From assembly GCA_030490835.1 (NCBI GenBank), contig CM059974.1, forward strand, positions 1,495,501 to 1,559,500: DNA of 64,000 nt, read 5' to 3'. Made by a program: the position numbers and the translations under genes. Position 1 is the first letter of the stretch. Each line of letters starts with the position of its first letter. The DNA is from Annona cherimola (taxonomy: Eukaryota; Streptophyta; Magnoliopsida; Magnoliales; Annonaceae). Shown in pieces: positions 32,640 to 46,630 of this stretch. Below the pieces are notes generated by a model. The model made no database searches. It saw only the letters and a program-made list of their open reading frames with translations, and was not told the origin of the DNA.

Positions 32640-32960
32640 TGCAAAAGTTCTTCGTACATGATTCAATGCATTTTTTAAAAGTTTTTTGAAATTTTGTATA
32701 AAACTGTTGATCCTAGTGTTTTTAATTTATAAATCAATGTTTACCGTTTTGGGGACTTGTAGGTGTTTTTTATTTTTGAAAAATACTCTTATTTTTTAAA
32801 AATTAAAAAATATCTATAAGTTTCCAAAAATGATAAAAATAATACATATATTAGATATATTTTTTTGATGAATAATGTTAGATATATTTAGATTAATGAT
32901 TTTATAAAAAAAAATTTAATTACCTAAAATAGGTTTTGATGTCTAGGTACACCGAAGCTA
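32640..32960. mobile_element. Fold-back MITE, copy F7, with a micro-insertion
   Basis: Arms TTTTTAAAAGTTTTTTGAAA / TTTATAAAAAAAAATTTAAT and GGGGACTTGTAGGTGTTTTT / AAAAAATATCTATAAGTTTCC, with the turn near 32800. Diverged. The right arm is interrupted by the 15-bp insertion described at 32851-32889. Confidence 0.5.
32851..32889 (-). mobile_element. 15-bp LINE-tail micro-insertion in F7
   Basis: The perfect 12-bp repeat TTAGATATATTT occurs at 32851-32862 and 32878-32889 around TTTTGATGAATAATG. On the minus strand the insert is CATTATTCATC and A4 (longer if merged with the duplication's own A run). The uninterrupted fold-back arm would contain this 12-mer once, which supports a true insertion. 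Confidence 0.6.
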
Positions 32961-33662
32961 AATACATTCAAATGTATAAGATCCAGACCCCAAGTTTTTC
33001 TCTATTTCTATCGTATTAATTTCTAATCATCTTTTGTATTTTTTATATAATATCTTATTTTTTAATTATTTCTTTATATCTTTTTATAAAATTACCTTAT
33101 ATATTTTAAACCTATCTTTTTATATAATTATCCTATCCATTTTAAGCATACATCATATTATATTATTCTCTTCTATCCTAAACACATACGACTTGCTTGC
33201 TTCAAATTTAAAAATAAAAAAAAATGAAAGAGAACTCCTACTTCTTTAAATCTGCAGTTTAATCCTTTTTTGCTCAATGCTCAGTCGCTCAAATACCGGC
33301 ATGCGGATAAACCTCGGTTTAACCAGTCCATCGGTTGTCCGCACGTGCCATCCACACGCACGTGCTGCCACGGGCTATTGCCGTGGGGAAGAGTGCTGTG
33401 GGGCGGAGGCGAGGTGCTCCCTCTCTGTGGAACGACCGGTCGTCGCACTCACAGCCGTCGGTTTTCCAGACCCCGAAAATCTCCGCACTCGATTTTTCCT
33501 ATTTCATTTCAGTTTTCTGATAGTTCCGGAATCATCGTGGAAAAGCTGCAAACAGCAGCATCGGCCGCCGCATCTCTCCATATCTCTCGTCGCAAAGATT
33601 CAAATTTTCAAAAGCTTCTGCCCCAGATTCTCTTATTACCGCTGATCTGCATCTGACCCGAA

Positions 33663-36600
33663 ATGCCGGTCGCAGCCTCGGCGATCTACTTCCTCAACCT
33701 CCGCGGCGACGTTCTCATCAATCGCCTCTATCGCGATGATGTCGGGTATGCCCTCAACAGTTTCTAGGGTTTCCGGCAATCAATGCTTAATTTTCACTAT
33801 TCTATAACAAATTAGGGTTTGATCCATGCCTTTCAATGTTTTGGCCGGATGCGTTGAAAAAAAATGCAAATTTTAGAAAAGTGGAGCTGCTTATGAATTG
33901 CAAAAGTGTAATTGATCTCTTTGGAAAGGAAAATTCTTGGCTTTTTTCAACTGTTTGTTCGACCCTTGGATCTGGCAGTGGCAATATGGTGGACGCATTT
34001 CGGACGCATATAATGCAGACGAAGGAGCTCGGAACATGCCCTGTGCGGCAGATCGGTGGCTGCTCTTTCTTTTACATGAGGATCAGCAACGTCTATATCG
34101 TGATTGTGGTCAGCAGCAATGCCAACGTAGCATGCGGACTCAAGTTCGTTGTTGAGGTAATGCAGAATCTTCCTTGATTTCGAGTCCGGTCTTCCAGTAC
34201 AGATGCGTGCTTGTCGCATACTTCCTTGATCAGATGCTCATGTGAACATGCCAAGAATCTTAATGAGATTGATTCTTGTATTCGTTTCTTCCCCATTTAA
34301 CCATGCGATATTGGTGGATTCCAGTGCATTTCTTGTAGGAGTAACTAGCCTAATGTTGCGTTTTGTCTGAATTCTTCTTGCTGTTAATTCAAAATCCCAT
34401 TCTATTCTGCTCGATCGTTTTATTTTTGCTTGTTTTTTTCATAAGCCATGGGTTATGGACATTATCAAAGTGAATTCAATTCCAATAGTTCACTTATATT
34501 TTTAGGTTGCGAATGTACTCTATGAATTCGTGCCTTGATAATGTGTGAATTTCCACTTTTGACTTTTTAGGAATCGTTAGAAGGCTGTCTGTCTGTCCTT
34601 GGGCCAGATGATACCAGTGGACTTAGATAGGCAACTCGATGGCCCATTCCAGCACTGAAAACTGGATTCTAAATAACTTGCATGGATTGGACCGATTTGG
34701 ATGGTTCAACCATTGCTTGGTTCCATGCTTGTACCCAAAGATTGTAGCATGCATTATCAACAGCTTTGTAAGTGTACGTTTTTGACCATATCTATAATTT
34801 ATAGTTTACTTGTTCGTGATTCCTTTGAAAATCCATTTGTCTTCTGGGTTGGATCTCATAAACTATGCCATGTAACCCAACCAAGTTTCCAAACATAGAT
34901 GGCTCCCTTTAGATTTTCACTTTGCCTGAATTTTAACTGGCATATCATTATGAAACAAATATCTTGATATATAACTATATAGCATTGTTACATTGTATTT
35001 TACTTTTTAAGCCAGTTTGAACTGGACTGCTGAATTTCAGTGAATCATCATGTTTTTAAAGCATCTCATAGTTCCCAGCCTTGCATTCTTGGTCGTCTCC
35101 TCCTATTGGGCATTTAATTCTGGTATTCTGTTGAAAGCACATGTGTTTCATTTACTAAGCCCATGGCATGTGCATATTGTCTATGGAGGCATTTGCCTCC
35201 TTGTTATCTTGTTACACTTGCAAATCAGTTTTTGTTTTTGCTTCTTTATCTTGTTGGCAGGCAGTTGCATTGTTCAAATCCTATTTTGGTGGGGCATTTG
35301 ATGAAGATGCCATCCGGAATAACTTTGTTCTAATTTATGAGCTTCTAGATGGTAGGTTCTCTTTTCCTTATATGATCAACATTTAAGTAAATTTGAGATT
35401 TTCAGATTCTAAGATTTTTCGTTCAAATGATTCCTTCACCTCAGTCCTTTATGTTATCATGTTTTTCGGCAATGCTGCTTCGATGTCTGTCTCCATCAGT
35501 GAAGCACATCTCCGTCAACCACCCTGCTTTTGGCTTTTTCCTATCAAAGTCTTGTGGTGATAGAACTTTCCGAAAAGTGCAGTGCTCTTTATTTTCCTTA
35601 GCTGTTGTAGTCCCTGATTATTTTCCTAGGGTGTGTTTGGAAATTGCACAAATTGTTAACCTAAAGCTTTTCAGTCTAAAACTTTTCACTCCCTAAAAAT
35701 TATTCTATTTTTAAATTCTTTTCACATCTTCCTGCACAACTACTTTAATTTTTTATCATTTTTACACAATTATCTATACAACTGATACATATATCTTAAT
35801 TTTATTCTTTTTACTCTCCATCATATTGTTTCATTTTCTTCTCTTTCAAAAACTTTTACAACAAAACTTTTTTTCTCAAAAGTTTTATCAATTCCCAAAC
35901 ACACCCCTATTGTTTAATGTCAAGAGTTCCTCTCCTGCAGCGTGAAACTTTTGCATCATTCCAAATTTCCATTACTAGTGATTGTCCTAGAAGTTCATAT
36001 GAGGATTATACGGTTCCAATGCTAGAATTTCATCCTCTGAACATCTTTATCCTTCAACCCATTCACGTTTCATTTGTTTGGGTTGTTTGGGGGTGAGCGG
36101 AACGGACGGACTTAATATGGAGATTATTATGAGTGATAGAAACAGTGGGAAAGATTTGCACGACTTTCTTTCATTGTTTGGACAGTATTTTGGATAGGCT
36201 TTCCCATAGGGATAAAAATGATGATATTGATCAATAAATGGTGGTTTTCATCTGAACTCTGGTGTGTTGAAGAAGCTGAGCCCACAGTCCCACATAGGTG
36301 GGAAACAGAATGTGGTGATGATGACGACAATGAGGATCTGAAGCATTGAGGCAGTTATCTTTTTTATTACATGTTTCCAATATTCTCATGCATCAATATC
36401 TTAACTCATTGACATCCAGACTGTCTAATTTGCTTGGCAATTGCACTTATCATGCAGAAATCATGGATTTCGGTTATCCTCAAAATCTATCTCCTGAAAT
36501 TCTTAAGCTTTACATAACACAGGAGGGAGTTCGTTCACCATTCTCGTCCAAGGTAAGGTCTTGGTAAATGCGGGGCTTGGACCTTGGTTCAAAGTTGCTC

Positions 36601-39600
36601 GAAGCTTACTGAGTACTGCTATTTTTAAAGGTTCTGTCAAAAAGTATAGATTCTTAATCATTTACCTTTTACATTGGAAAATCCATTAGCCTGCAGACAA
36701 GCCTGTACCCAATGCAACTCTTCAAGTTACAGGTGCTGTGGGTTGGCGTCGTGAGGGTCTTGTGTATAAGAAAAATGAGGTGACCTTCTCTTTGATGCCT
36801 CATTGCTTACATTCTGTCATAACATGATTTTACAATAGGAGCTTTCTGAACATTTTCATGCGCTGCAGGTGTTTTTGGATATTGTAGAAAGTGTCAATCT
36901 CCTGATGTCTTCGAAAGGTAAGTAATACTACCATGCTTGAAGGCGTTAGTGATGCATCTTTTTTGGTTAATATTTCTTTTTAATTCTTTTTGCATAATAT
37001 TTGGTGATTTAGGTAGTGTTCTGCGCTGTGATGTAACTGGAAAGATCCTCATGAAGTGCTTCCTGTCTGGAATGCCTGATTTGAAGTTGGGCTTGAATGA
37101 CAAAATTGGTCTTGAAAAGGAAGCACAACTCAAATCACGACCAGCTAAAAGGTATATGGAATCCCGTTGCAGTATGTTATACATCAACCTTGTGCGATTT
37201 GATGTTTTTTGACTTGCTAGAAGGAACTTTGAATCCTATTGCGTTCTGGAACATATGAACTACTTGAGAATGTATATTTGGATATTACCTGCAATTTGTA
37301 TCTATCCTCAGTATAGTTTCTTCGATTTTATCAAAATGGGGATAAAGAAAAAATTTCAAAATGAAGGCAATGGGATCTCCTTTCCATGGCTACTACTGCA
37401 TTCTAGAAATCTGTCAGATTTTTCATTGTTGTCGGTCAGGTATTGGATTTTATTCAGCATATTTGGGCTATTTTTTTTAGGTTTTAGAAGTAGTTTTCAT
37501 TTTGATGTTATTCGCTAGAGGAAGCAGGACGTATAAATGAAACTTTGGGATGGTCTCTAGGGAATAATGAATTGAACCTTGCATTCATGAGTTAATGAAT
37601 CTCGGTATGGTTCTGTTTCTGCTTTGTTTATCTGAGCACAAAGAAATAATGCAACTTTTTGAAACCTGCTAGCATTCTTGTTCCTGTAGCAATGCATTTT
37701 ACTCTGTAACATTGCGGGCTTGCAGCTAGATGATCTTGGATGTTTTGTGGATGCTAATATTTCTACCCGACATCCATTGTTGCCGAACTTTTATTGGTAT
37801 TTTTGGGTCTTATGTTTATGCGTGAGATTTCTTGCTTTGCAAGATATGGTGGCATACTATAGACCTCAAGTGGTCTAACCCTTCTCTGAACCCCACACAT
37901 AATGGGAGGTACAGCAGGCTGCCCTTTTTATGTTTATTCATGAAATTCAATATGGAATTGGCCTTCGCAGAGTTTGTTACTGTTCGATTAAAATTGTTCT
38001 TTATCATCTGTGCTATAAGCTCATCTCTTATGGTTACAGCATATTATTTCTTCTGATATTCTTCCAGTATTTTCAATATATATGGCCTTAATGCAGCTTC
38101 TCTCATTGCTTTTTTTCCCCCCTTTAGTGGTAAGACTATTGAGCTGGATGATGTTACTTTCCACCAATGTGTGAACTTGACGAGGTTTAACTCAGAGAAG
38201 ACTGTCAGTTTTGTGCCACCAGATGGTGAATTCGAATTGATGAAGTAAGATGTACTATTTTTTCTTATTTCTCATGTGATGTTCTTTCCTTTTTACTCTT
38301 GAGTTAAATTGGGTACCAATCTCACAGTGACTTGTGGCTATTAAATAAACAACGCAAATCTAGTTGTTTTTTCAAGGATCTGCTGCTAAGTACAGTATTC
38401 CAAAGAAGTGCTGTTGAACATAAGAAATCAAATAACAGGGAGAAATGAGAGACAGGACAGGAGAACATCAAAGATGGTTGAAATAATGGCTTTTGTTTTT
38501 GAAATTCACATGCATTAGTTGTTGTTAATAAAATACTCTTATCAAAACTCAAATTAGGCTTTACATGGCTTCATGTTGAGGTCAGGATATATCAATATTT
38601 ATCAATTGATTAGTTTGGTTTTTGGAACTAATTATCCTCGATAAGCCAAATTATTATTTGCCCGAATACACTAGGGAATCCTTTCTTGACACATTAACCA
38701 ACTAATTTGTTTTAATGATCAGTATTCCTGCATCACATAATCTGCTATACATATTGCATGCAAAGCAGACACAAAGGAAAGGCAAACAATGCAAGCATTT
38801 CTCCAGAATGCTCAAGATCAATAGCAAGCAGAAATGTCACCATGACTCCATTGCCTGTTCTGGAAGTCAGGAAGGGAAAATGATTTGGAGCTTTCTACAT
38901 AGAATGTACTTCTGATCTTGGGTTGTGTCACCTCTGAAGTGCTTCACTAATTGCCATCCACTTCTGGGAATTAAGTTTTGTTGCTTGATGATCCTTGAAC
39001 AGGAAGCTCTTATATGGCTTCTTGATGCAATTGGCTGATTTGTTTAGCATGGTGTTGCAGTGCTGTTGGATGGACTAAATAAAGGGGCATAATGTTGTTC
39101 ATTTGTCATGATTGAAAACCTTTTCACAGGTATCGGATTACTGAGGGTGTGAATCTTCCATTTCGGGTGTTGCCTACAATCAAAGAATTGGGTAGGACAA
39201 GGATGGAAGTAAATGTGAAGGTCTGTTTCTTACATTTTGGCTGGTGTATATGTTGTTCTGTCATGTTTCAAATGTGGTCTTGTCACTCTCGGTTTGCAGG
39301 TAAAAAGTGTCTTTGGTGCTAAGATGTTTGCCCTTGGAGTGGTAGTCAAGGTTCCAGTGCCTAAGCAGACTGCAAAGACAAGCTTCCAAGTGACCTCTGG
39401 TAGAGCAAAGTACAATGCTTCTATTGATTGCATAGTCTGGAAGTAAGTACCTTTTTTGTATAGTTTATGTCTCAATAAGGTGATCTTCATATGCACACTA
39501 TCACATCACAACATTCAATATGTTGCTAGAACTTGGTTGTTTTGTCATGTGCTAGGCTTGGCTCTTAAAATAACATCCCTTATGAGAGTTCATTTCCCTC

Positions 39601-41576
39601 ACTTTTGGGTCCAATTACACGCTGATCCACTGGAGCTTCATTCCCAAGCTTCCTGTCTCTCTGTGACTGTGACTATATGCATGCAGTGGATCTGGTATTT
39701 TTCAACACAGCCAACAACGAGGAACAATATGCAATCATGTGAAACCTTTTCTGCTGAATTGCTAGTACTCTGCACAAGATGCATGCACCTCTCCTGTTGC
39801 AAGGAGCCTCAATGCAATGTCTCTCTAGTTCCTCTGATGGGTTGTGTTTGATAACAGTTTGTTGTACTGATATCCTCTGGGGAGGTCCCTTCCCACCACC
39901 ATACCTCTATTAGGGCTGACACCCCTTGTCCCATTGTCCACAATGCGTGTGGGCTAGCACTGGGGAGTGTGAGCCCATTGCAAATCCTCCAAGGACATAA
40001 ACTTCAAGACATCGTCAACAAATAACCAATGCTCCCAGACAGTGCAGATACCACTTTACCATGATCTTGGCTTAGCTAGGTGGCATTTTCTCTTTTGAAT
40101 TCCCTTCCATTCTTCCCCCACCTCTGGGATTGTTCCACCCTTGAGTTTGCAGGCTTTCTTCACCCAGATCACAAGTCATTGTGGTGCAAATAGGTCCATT
40201 ACTCTGACATCTACACCTGTTTATGACCTCAAGAACTATACATTACACAGACATTGTGAGAACAATAGATTGCATGAATTATGGAAGTTCCGTCAATGAC
40301 TAAAACAATGATCAAATAAGCACTGATTTAATTGGATCACTTTATTGAGGTCTATCTGATCATGTAAAGCAACTCCTCTGACAACGAGAATGGTCTGAAC
40401 CAATTTTCTATTTGCATTTGATCATTATGCTGTGACACAGATGATTATGAACAGGAATTTGATCTTGGCTCAACTATGTGCCCCTTGTGTATGAATTCCA
40501 TCTGGGGATTGCATTATAAATGTTTATCTCATTGGTGTTTTGTGTTCTTTCTCCTCGAAAAGTTATGTTATGATATTATTTTTCTTTCATATTGTGCAAT
40601 TTAATGCTACTATTATTTGGCTATTTTATGTACTGTTATGACTCTGAGATTTCTTAATATTGCTTGAATGTTTAAACCCATCGCAGGATAAGGAAATTCC
40701 CTGGGCAAACCGAGCCAACCATGAGTGCTGAGATTGAATTGATTTCCACAATGGCAGAAAAGAAATCATGGACAAGGCCTCCAATTCAGATGGAATTTCA
40801 GGTGCAATATTGGCATTCAATTTCTAATTTATTGTACATTGTGGATCTCAACTTCAGGAAGTAATAGTACTGGAAAGGCTAGGGGCAGACTTACGAAGTC
40901 TCCTTAAGTTGCGTCCAAAACTCAGACCATCTCACCAACAGTAGTATGCATAAGATATCAACAGTTAGTGAATATGTTATGATATCTGATTGGATCAGCC
41001 TTTGAAAAATATTTATATATAAAAAAAAACGCTGGCAAGTGAGCTGCGAACTTTCTTACTCAGGTCCTTTCAATGTATTTTGTGATTGGAGTTGCTCCAT
41101 CCTTGTTACAAGTTTCATTGACACCAGAGCTAGATTGCGAGTTCTTATTGACAGCGCAGCATATCTTTTAGATGCCCTGCCTGGATATTTCTCATATGAT
41201 CATCATGATTCTTCTCTTTGACACCCTTATATGCATATATTATGTTAATCCTTGTCCATCCAGGCTCGTATGAGGCTATGCTGTGTTGCTGCAAGTAGAG
41301 TTTGATGAATTTGTGAAAAGAATGGTTGTCAATGACTGATCTTGAATGGAATTGTTTTTGCAGGTCCCGATGTTTACAGCATCAGGATTAAGGGTTCGAT
41401 TCCTCAAGGTATATATGAAAATAGATTGGTCATGCAGGGATTGGCATTTTTGTTGTGTTGCTCAGTAAATTGCTGATGTTTTTCAATTCACACAGGTTTG
41501 GGAGAAAACTGGATATAATACTGTAGAATGGGTTCGTTACATCACCAAAGCTGGGTCATATGAGGTCAGATGCTAA
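33663..41576 (+). CDS. AP2M: AP-2 complex subunit mu
   Basis: Medium subunit of the AP-2 clathrin adaptor, which binds cargo and phosphoinositides at the plasma membrane during endocytosis. Thirteen exons: 33663-33745, 33979-34156, 35261-35351, 36458-36552, 36690-36779, 36869-36917, 37013-37151, 38128-38244, 39130-39220, 39300-39442, 40687-40801, 41364-41408, 41496-41576. All introns are GT-AG; the sum is 1317 bp, 438 codons plus stop, the length of Arabidopsis AP2M. The N-terminal longin-type domain ([20 protein letters not shown]; about residues 1-140) is followed by the linker and the mu homology domain (from about 170: [40 protein letters not shown], ending [16 protein letters not shown]). 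No stop or frameshift, so probably a working gene. Intron 3 carries a Tourist-like MITE. The ATG follows an in-frame stop upstream and a CT-rich leader. Confidence 0.97.
35629..35906 (-). mobile_element. Tourist-like MITE, copy T11, in AP2M intron 3
   Basis: Perfect ends GGGTGTGTTTGG and CCAAACACACCC, with a CTA duplication at 35626-35628 and 35907-35909. 278 bp. It lies about 280 bp after the intron 3 donor and about 550 bp before the acceptor, clear of both splice sites. Confidence 0.9.
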
Positions 41577-43455
41577 GGCGATTAACAGTGATTTTGGACC
41601 TCCTCTCTGAAGCACTGGAATGGATGTTGAGCAATTGAACCCTTCGACTAGGAGCTACAAGAGTACGAATCTCTCTGTTTGGTCTGGTAGATTGCCAACT
41701 TCCCAAAGAAGAGTCTGCTGATTATGTTTCCCGTGTTTTGATTAGGACGGTTGTTGTATGGTTTCTTTCTTAGTTGGATGGGTATTTGATCTTTTTCGGT
41801 TGAAAATTTCACTTTCGTAGATCATTGTTGTAAAGGGCCGATCATAAGACAGGGTTGTAAGAATACTCAAGATATAATTTTTTTCCCCCCTGCGGGATGG
41901 GATATTCAAATTATTGTTTCCAGTGAGATAGAGATATTTTGCTGGTTGGTTGTTTGGCCAAATCACTTTAGGAAATGGATGTGGATATTTTATATTTTGT
42001 AACATGTAAAACTAAGCATAACATAAAATCAGAAGCTTATGATTCCCTTCTTGCAAGTGAGCTACCTTTCACGGCACTAGAATGAGGATAAAAATTGGAA
42101 TCTCTAATCACAAGCCAGGGTTGTGCAAGCAATTCGGTTGCCAATTACTTCCATTTTTTGTACGTACTTGTACTTTTGTATCATAAAAAAACTGCATCTT
42201 TATCGAAAATCTTTTGGTTGATTATAAATGTAAACTCGTCGAAACTGTCGAAAATTTTTCTTTTAAAATCTCAAAGGGGATTGAACTTTTGTTTATTAAA
42301 GTAAATTTATGACCACATAGCTCATTAGCTTCGGGGTGTGCTATTTTTGACAAAAAGTAAACATGTAACTATATGCTCATTAAATTCGACTGGAAGTGCT
42401 TATTAGCTTTGGCTTTGACAGGAAGCAAATATATATAGTCATATACCTCGTTAGCTTTGACGAGAAGCAAACGTAATTTTACATCATTTACATAATTGGC
42501 AACAGTTACCATCTTGGCCGAACACTATTCCTATAGAAGTATTTGTACTTTTGCAACACCTTTTCTTGAAGTTGAGAAAACACGTTTGTATTCTCTAACC
42601 ATATGAACAAACAAGCCCTAGGACGATTTTCATCAGCAAGATATCAAAAACAAAAGACGTACATTCATTATCAACAACCCTTTAACAATTGACAACTGTA
42701 CTTCTTTAGTTGATATATGCATATGCTTCAATAATTATACCCCACTTTTGAATGCAAATATATAATCTATTCACTTCCTTTATCGTTATCCTCCACGTTA
42801 CACTGCAATTTTATTGTATTTCCATTTTCCTTGTGCGTTTTTCCCACTTTTATTTTCCATCATTAATCATGTTTGATAAGACAGAAAAGGTGGTGGAATC
42901 TCTCTTTCTTTGCTCATGCTGTAATGGAAATGACGCATAACCACCTCATCTAGCGTATTTCCTTTTATTAATATTGCTAATAATTTATACATTGGGAACA
43001 TATTCTCTTTAGTGCACCCACGTATAAAACCCATTTTTAAAATTTCCATTTTTAAAATTTTTTATAAAATTATTAATTTAAGTATATTTACTGCATAAAC
43101 CAAATTTCACATTTTTGGAAATATATATTTTTATTTTTAAAAACCGGGTATATACTATATAGTCATTTAAAAACGAATAAAACTTCCTTCTAAAAATAAA
43201 AATATATAATCTTTAAAAATAATAAAACTTAACACATTAAATACATCTAAATTAACAATTTCGTTAAGAAATTAAAAAAAATAAGTTTTATACACCTAAG
43301 TGCAACGAATCAGCTCCCAAATAAACTTCACCTCATATTTTATCATTCAAAAAATCCATCTGTCACTGATTTAATCCCCACCTCTCCATTCACTTAGAAT
43401 TTTTACCTCCATCTCTTTCCATTGTCACGTTCCTTTTTCCTGATTTCTTCTGCTT
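41577..43455. other. Region downstream of AP2M
   Basis: Starts with the AP2M 3' UTR (end not determined). About 42310-42500 has three loose repeats of a GCTCATTAGCTTCGG / CATTAGCTTTG(A/G)C motif. A fold-back copy lies at 43010-43310. No other gene seen. Confidence 0.5.
43010..43310. mobile_element. Fold-back MITE, copy F8
   Basis: Arms TTATAAAATTATTAATTTAAG and AACATTTAATACATCTAAATT-type blocks on either side of a turn near 43155 (AAAACCGGGTATATAC). The outer arms read GTGCACCCACGTATAAAACC on the left and TTTTATACACCTAAGTGCA on the right, near complementary. Moderately decayed, no clear duplication. Confidence 0.5.
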
Positions 43456-43464
43456 TTTTGCCAA

Positions 43465-43575
43465 CCAGGCTTAGACTCAACTGGCCTCTATAGCCCCCAA
43501 AGGAACGCATCTCCAAGTCACACTTTAAGGAGGTCAGGCTCGGGAGTTCAAGACTGGCCAGACCATAGTCACCAT
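43465..43575 (+). mobile_element. Possible tRNA-derived SINE fragment
   Basis: An A-box-like stretch (TTAGACTCAACTGG, about 43469-43482) and a B-box-like GGAGTTCAAGACTGG (about 43543-43557) match pol III internal promoter consensus TRGCNNARNNGG and GWTCRANNC, followed by an AT-rich tail. Spacing is longer than in a tRNA. No duplication found. It lies in or near the 3' end of the AHL gene on the other strand. Weak call. Confidence 0.25.
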
Positions 43576-44004
43576 ACATAATTTTTTAGCAGGCATTGCT
43601 TTCTCACATCACCCAAGATCATCCGATGACAGTGGGAAAAAAACCATCAAAATCAAATAAAACAAACTGCTTGCATCCACATCACATTGACCGAAGAAGA
43701 TTCAATACAAGAAAACAACACCTCCATGTGGAGCACATGAAACCGCCCATAGGCTTCTCACCACCAAGGACAACAACACATGGTTGAGAGAAAGGAACGT
43801 GTTAGGAACTAACAAACACCAATGGCAACACCAACACGTCTGGCAGTGGCGGCAGCAGCATGCTGGCCCCTTGCCAGGCTGTAGTGCAGCTTGAGTCTGT
43901 GGGGAAGAATCGTCTCAACTGTCCTTGGCTCTCTGTTGATCCTACCAGCTAAGCTACTGAAAGAAAACTAGACTCCAAGGAAACAAAGCCACCATCATCT
44001 ACAT

Positions 44005-46630
44005 CTACATGTTCATATCATGTCTCTGCTGATTAGTTGAGTGAGGAGCTGCCCAGCCACCAGGATATAAGGCAGTAATGGGTTGAGCATGCTGGCTAGA
44101 GTTGACATAGGGGCCCGTTCTTTGGTCAAGGGGGCTACTGGGCTCATCATCGGATGATTCACTAGTGGATCCTTGTGAGGGTTGGCCAGTATTTGGTGTT
44201 GAAAAGCTTCCCATCTGGGGCGGTGCAGATGTAGGCTCGCGTTTCATGGGATCTGGCTTGGGCTTTTTACCATCTGCAATGAAGCTTCCCACCACGACCT
44301 GTGGGTGCATGAGCAACCAAGTATGATTTAGATCTATAAGTGACAGGATCTACAATTGTTGACAGTGATGTTTAAGAAGTGCACAGACCTGCACAGGGGT
44401 TGCAGCCATTAACATCCCTGCCACTCCACCCCCAATCACACGTCCATCTGATCCTGCCAATGACACACTCAATCCACCAGTCCTACTGCGGGTACCGTCA
44501 CTCTCTGTGAGCAAAAAGGAGCCTGAAAGAGATATAATCTCAAAGCGACCCTGAATACACAATATTGAATTAGACAAATACATCATCCAAATGCTCTGTA
44601 TGAAGGTGAAGAAGTAAAAAAGAAACCAAGACTGTCACAAGAACAAAACCATGAATGACAGTTTCATTCACACAAGAGGCATGTTTAATATGTGAGCATT
44701 ATCAGAGAAAGGATCTGTAGTTTGAAACCACAGGAGTAGTCACTACTGATCAACGAGTAGCCTGCTTGTGATTAGGAAAACATCACTTAGTCCGGCAGAA
44801 ATAACTAGAGAAGCATATGAGGTATGACAACTTATAAATCCACCAAACCTCATATGATACAGTGCCACCAGATATTGCTGGTTGCCGCAGGGTGACGTTG
44901 CTAATGGCACCATTAGCAGAAAGTATACAAACAGCACGTGGACCTTGCTGTGAAAAAGACATGATTGTTGATGCTACATCCTGGCAGAAGACAAGAACAG
45001 AACCAAAACATGAGAAAATATAAAATCTTGAAACAAGAATGTCCTTATGCCAATCAAAAGCAAATGAAAAAAAAAATATGCGCATAACTTTGGAAGAAGG
45101 AGAGATTGAAAGCAACAAATAGTTCTTTTTCTGCTGATATTGACAGACATCATTCCCATATGCAAATCTAAACAATTTACAAAACTTGACAATGAAGAGA
45201 AATATGCTAATGCGCATCTGATTACTTACCTCTCCAGCTTTGACTGTAATAATATGTGGAGTAAAGGCAATCCCTGCAGAACCTATATTCATCAAGAACA
45301 TCAGAAGTAATCTTTGACAACGAAAACAAGCAGGCAGGCACATCAAAAACCATGAAACTGCATTGACTGGATAAACATTTACTTAATTGGCCTTGTTGAA
45401 ACATGTCAAGCACATAACCTGTAGTCAAGCATCAATCGTTCACATAGGCTTCACAAACAAGTGATTCCAGATTCCCAATTGGGCAGCACAACATTCATCC
45501 CCAAACAAACCTAAAAATACAAACCTTTGCCTGTGAACTACAGTTCAAATATGGTTACATACAAACTATTATGGATCTGTAAAGGCTGGGGCAAATTACA
45601 TTTTACAGAAGTGAATCAGTTTCTGTCATTGCAGCACCCTTTTCAACTGTTTTCTTTTAAATTTTCATTCTTTAATCTCTACTTTCTATACCACATAAAA
45701 TCCATAAAAAAATCTTCCTGTAAGCATCAAAAACTAAATTCAGAGAGTAAAAAATGAATGGAACGTCTCACATCCATTTCCCAAAAGAAATTTTATTATG
45801 GCTATTGTAGGCCACAAAGGCAACTGATGGTGGTCGTGGTGGCCAGCATTATAGATGCTGTTACCATTATTTAACACCTCAATGTGAATTACAACAAACA
45901 TAAACCATCAATTGTACAGAGATGCTATCTTTCCAGTAGGTCTCTCTCTCTCTCTCGGTTTATTTCATCTTTCCAGCAGATCTTAGTTAGCCACTAAAGA
46001 GAAATGGCTCACAGGTAAGATTGTAACAGGCTGTATGAGACAAAATAGGAAACTGAAATGGAATCCTGACTTAGAAGCCCCAGGAAAAAAAAAATCCAAG
46101 ATTCATAATTGGTCCAATATGTAAGACCTTAGGGTAGCAATGTTGCAGCAGCCAACTGATGAGAAATAACAATAACAACAATAACACAAATGAATACCTA
46201 AGGCATTTAGTTGTTGCTTCTTTCCTGAACCAGGGGGACGTCCTCTCCTTTTGAATGACAGTTCAGAAGCCTGAGTATCAGAGTATCCCGAAGCAGATGA
46301 CAAGGGTGTTAGAGCCAAAGCCATTGTACCATCAGGCCCATACTTCCTTGGCCTACCTCTCTTTTTTCTAAGCATATCACCTTCACCAAAGCCGCATGCC
46401 CTCATGCTAGGCAGCACATTGTTGTTGTGATATGTAGAATTCAAGTTATCAACAGGCTTTGATGCTGGTGGTACTATTGAGTTAAATGGAAGACGCGTTG
46501 TTTGCATCATCCCTGCTGAGGCCGGACTACACATTGCACTGTTAGGTAAGTTGGAATTGTAAGAATTTGGGCTTGCCATCATACTGTGGTGTTCGGATGA
46601 AGCTGACCCAGCAGCTTCCCTTGCATCCAT
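44005..46630 (-). CDS. Type-II AHL (AT-hook motif nuclear-localised) protein
   Basis: Five coding exons: 46630-46198, 45282-45230, 44980-44849, 44550-44389, 44298-44005, all GT-AG and in frame, 357 residues. Two AT-hooks bind AT-rich minor grooves: RGRPRKYGPD (residues 91-100) and RRGRPPGSGKK (about 128-138). This pair, then a PPC/DUF296 domain (about 146-280: FTPHIITVKAGED, FSQQGPRAVCILSANG, TLRQP, GRFEIISLSGSF, GGGVAGMLMAATPVQVVVGSF), defines type-II AHLs, and the multi-exon structure fits. The N-terminus is Ser/Asn-rich; the C-terminus is Pro/Ser-rich and ends RHDMNM. AHLs form oligomers through PPC and act as chromatin-linked regulators of growth and flowering. The GTG-led upstream codons in the same frame were not taken as start; the ATG at 46630 is the first. 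Confidence 0.93.

Larger units (their letters stand above)
30486..33240. other. Intergenic region between LEA and AP-2 mu genes
   Basis: No gene seen. It holds the LEA 3' UTR (start only), diverged Tourist-like copies (about 30975-31290 and 31291-31480; a fragment at about 33005-33190), two fold-back copies (listed separately) and one micro-insertion at 32851-32889. Confidence 0.55.

Noticed and set aside
33270..33656. Three overlapping plus-strand open frames just before AP2M
   Set aside because: They lie in the GC-rich promoter and 5' leader of AP2M, all three phases are open, and none resembles a protein family.
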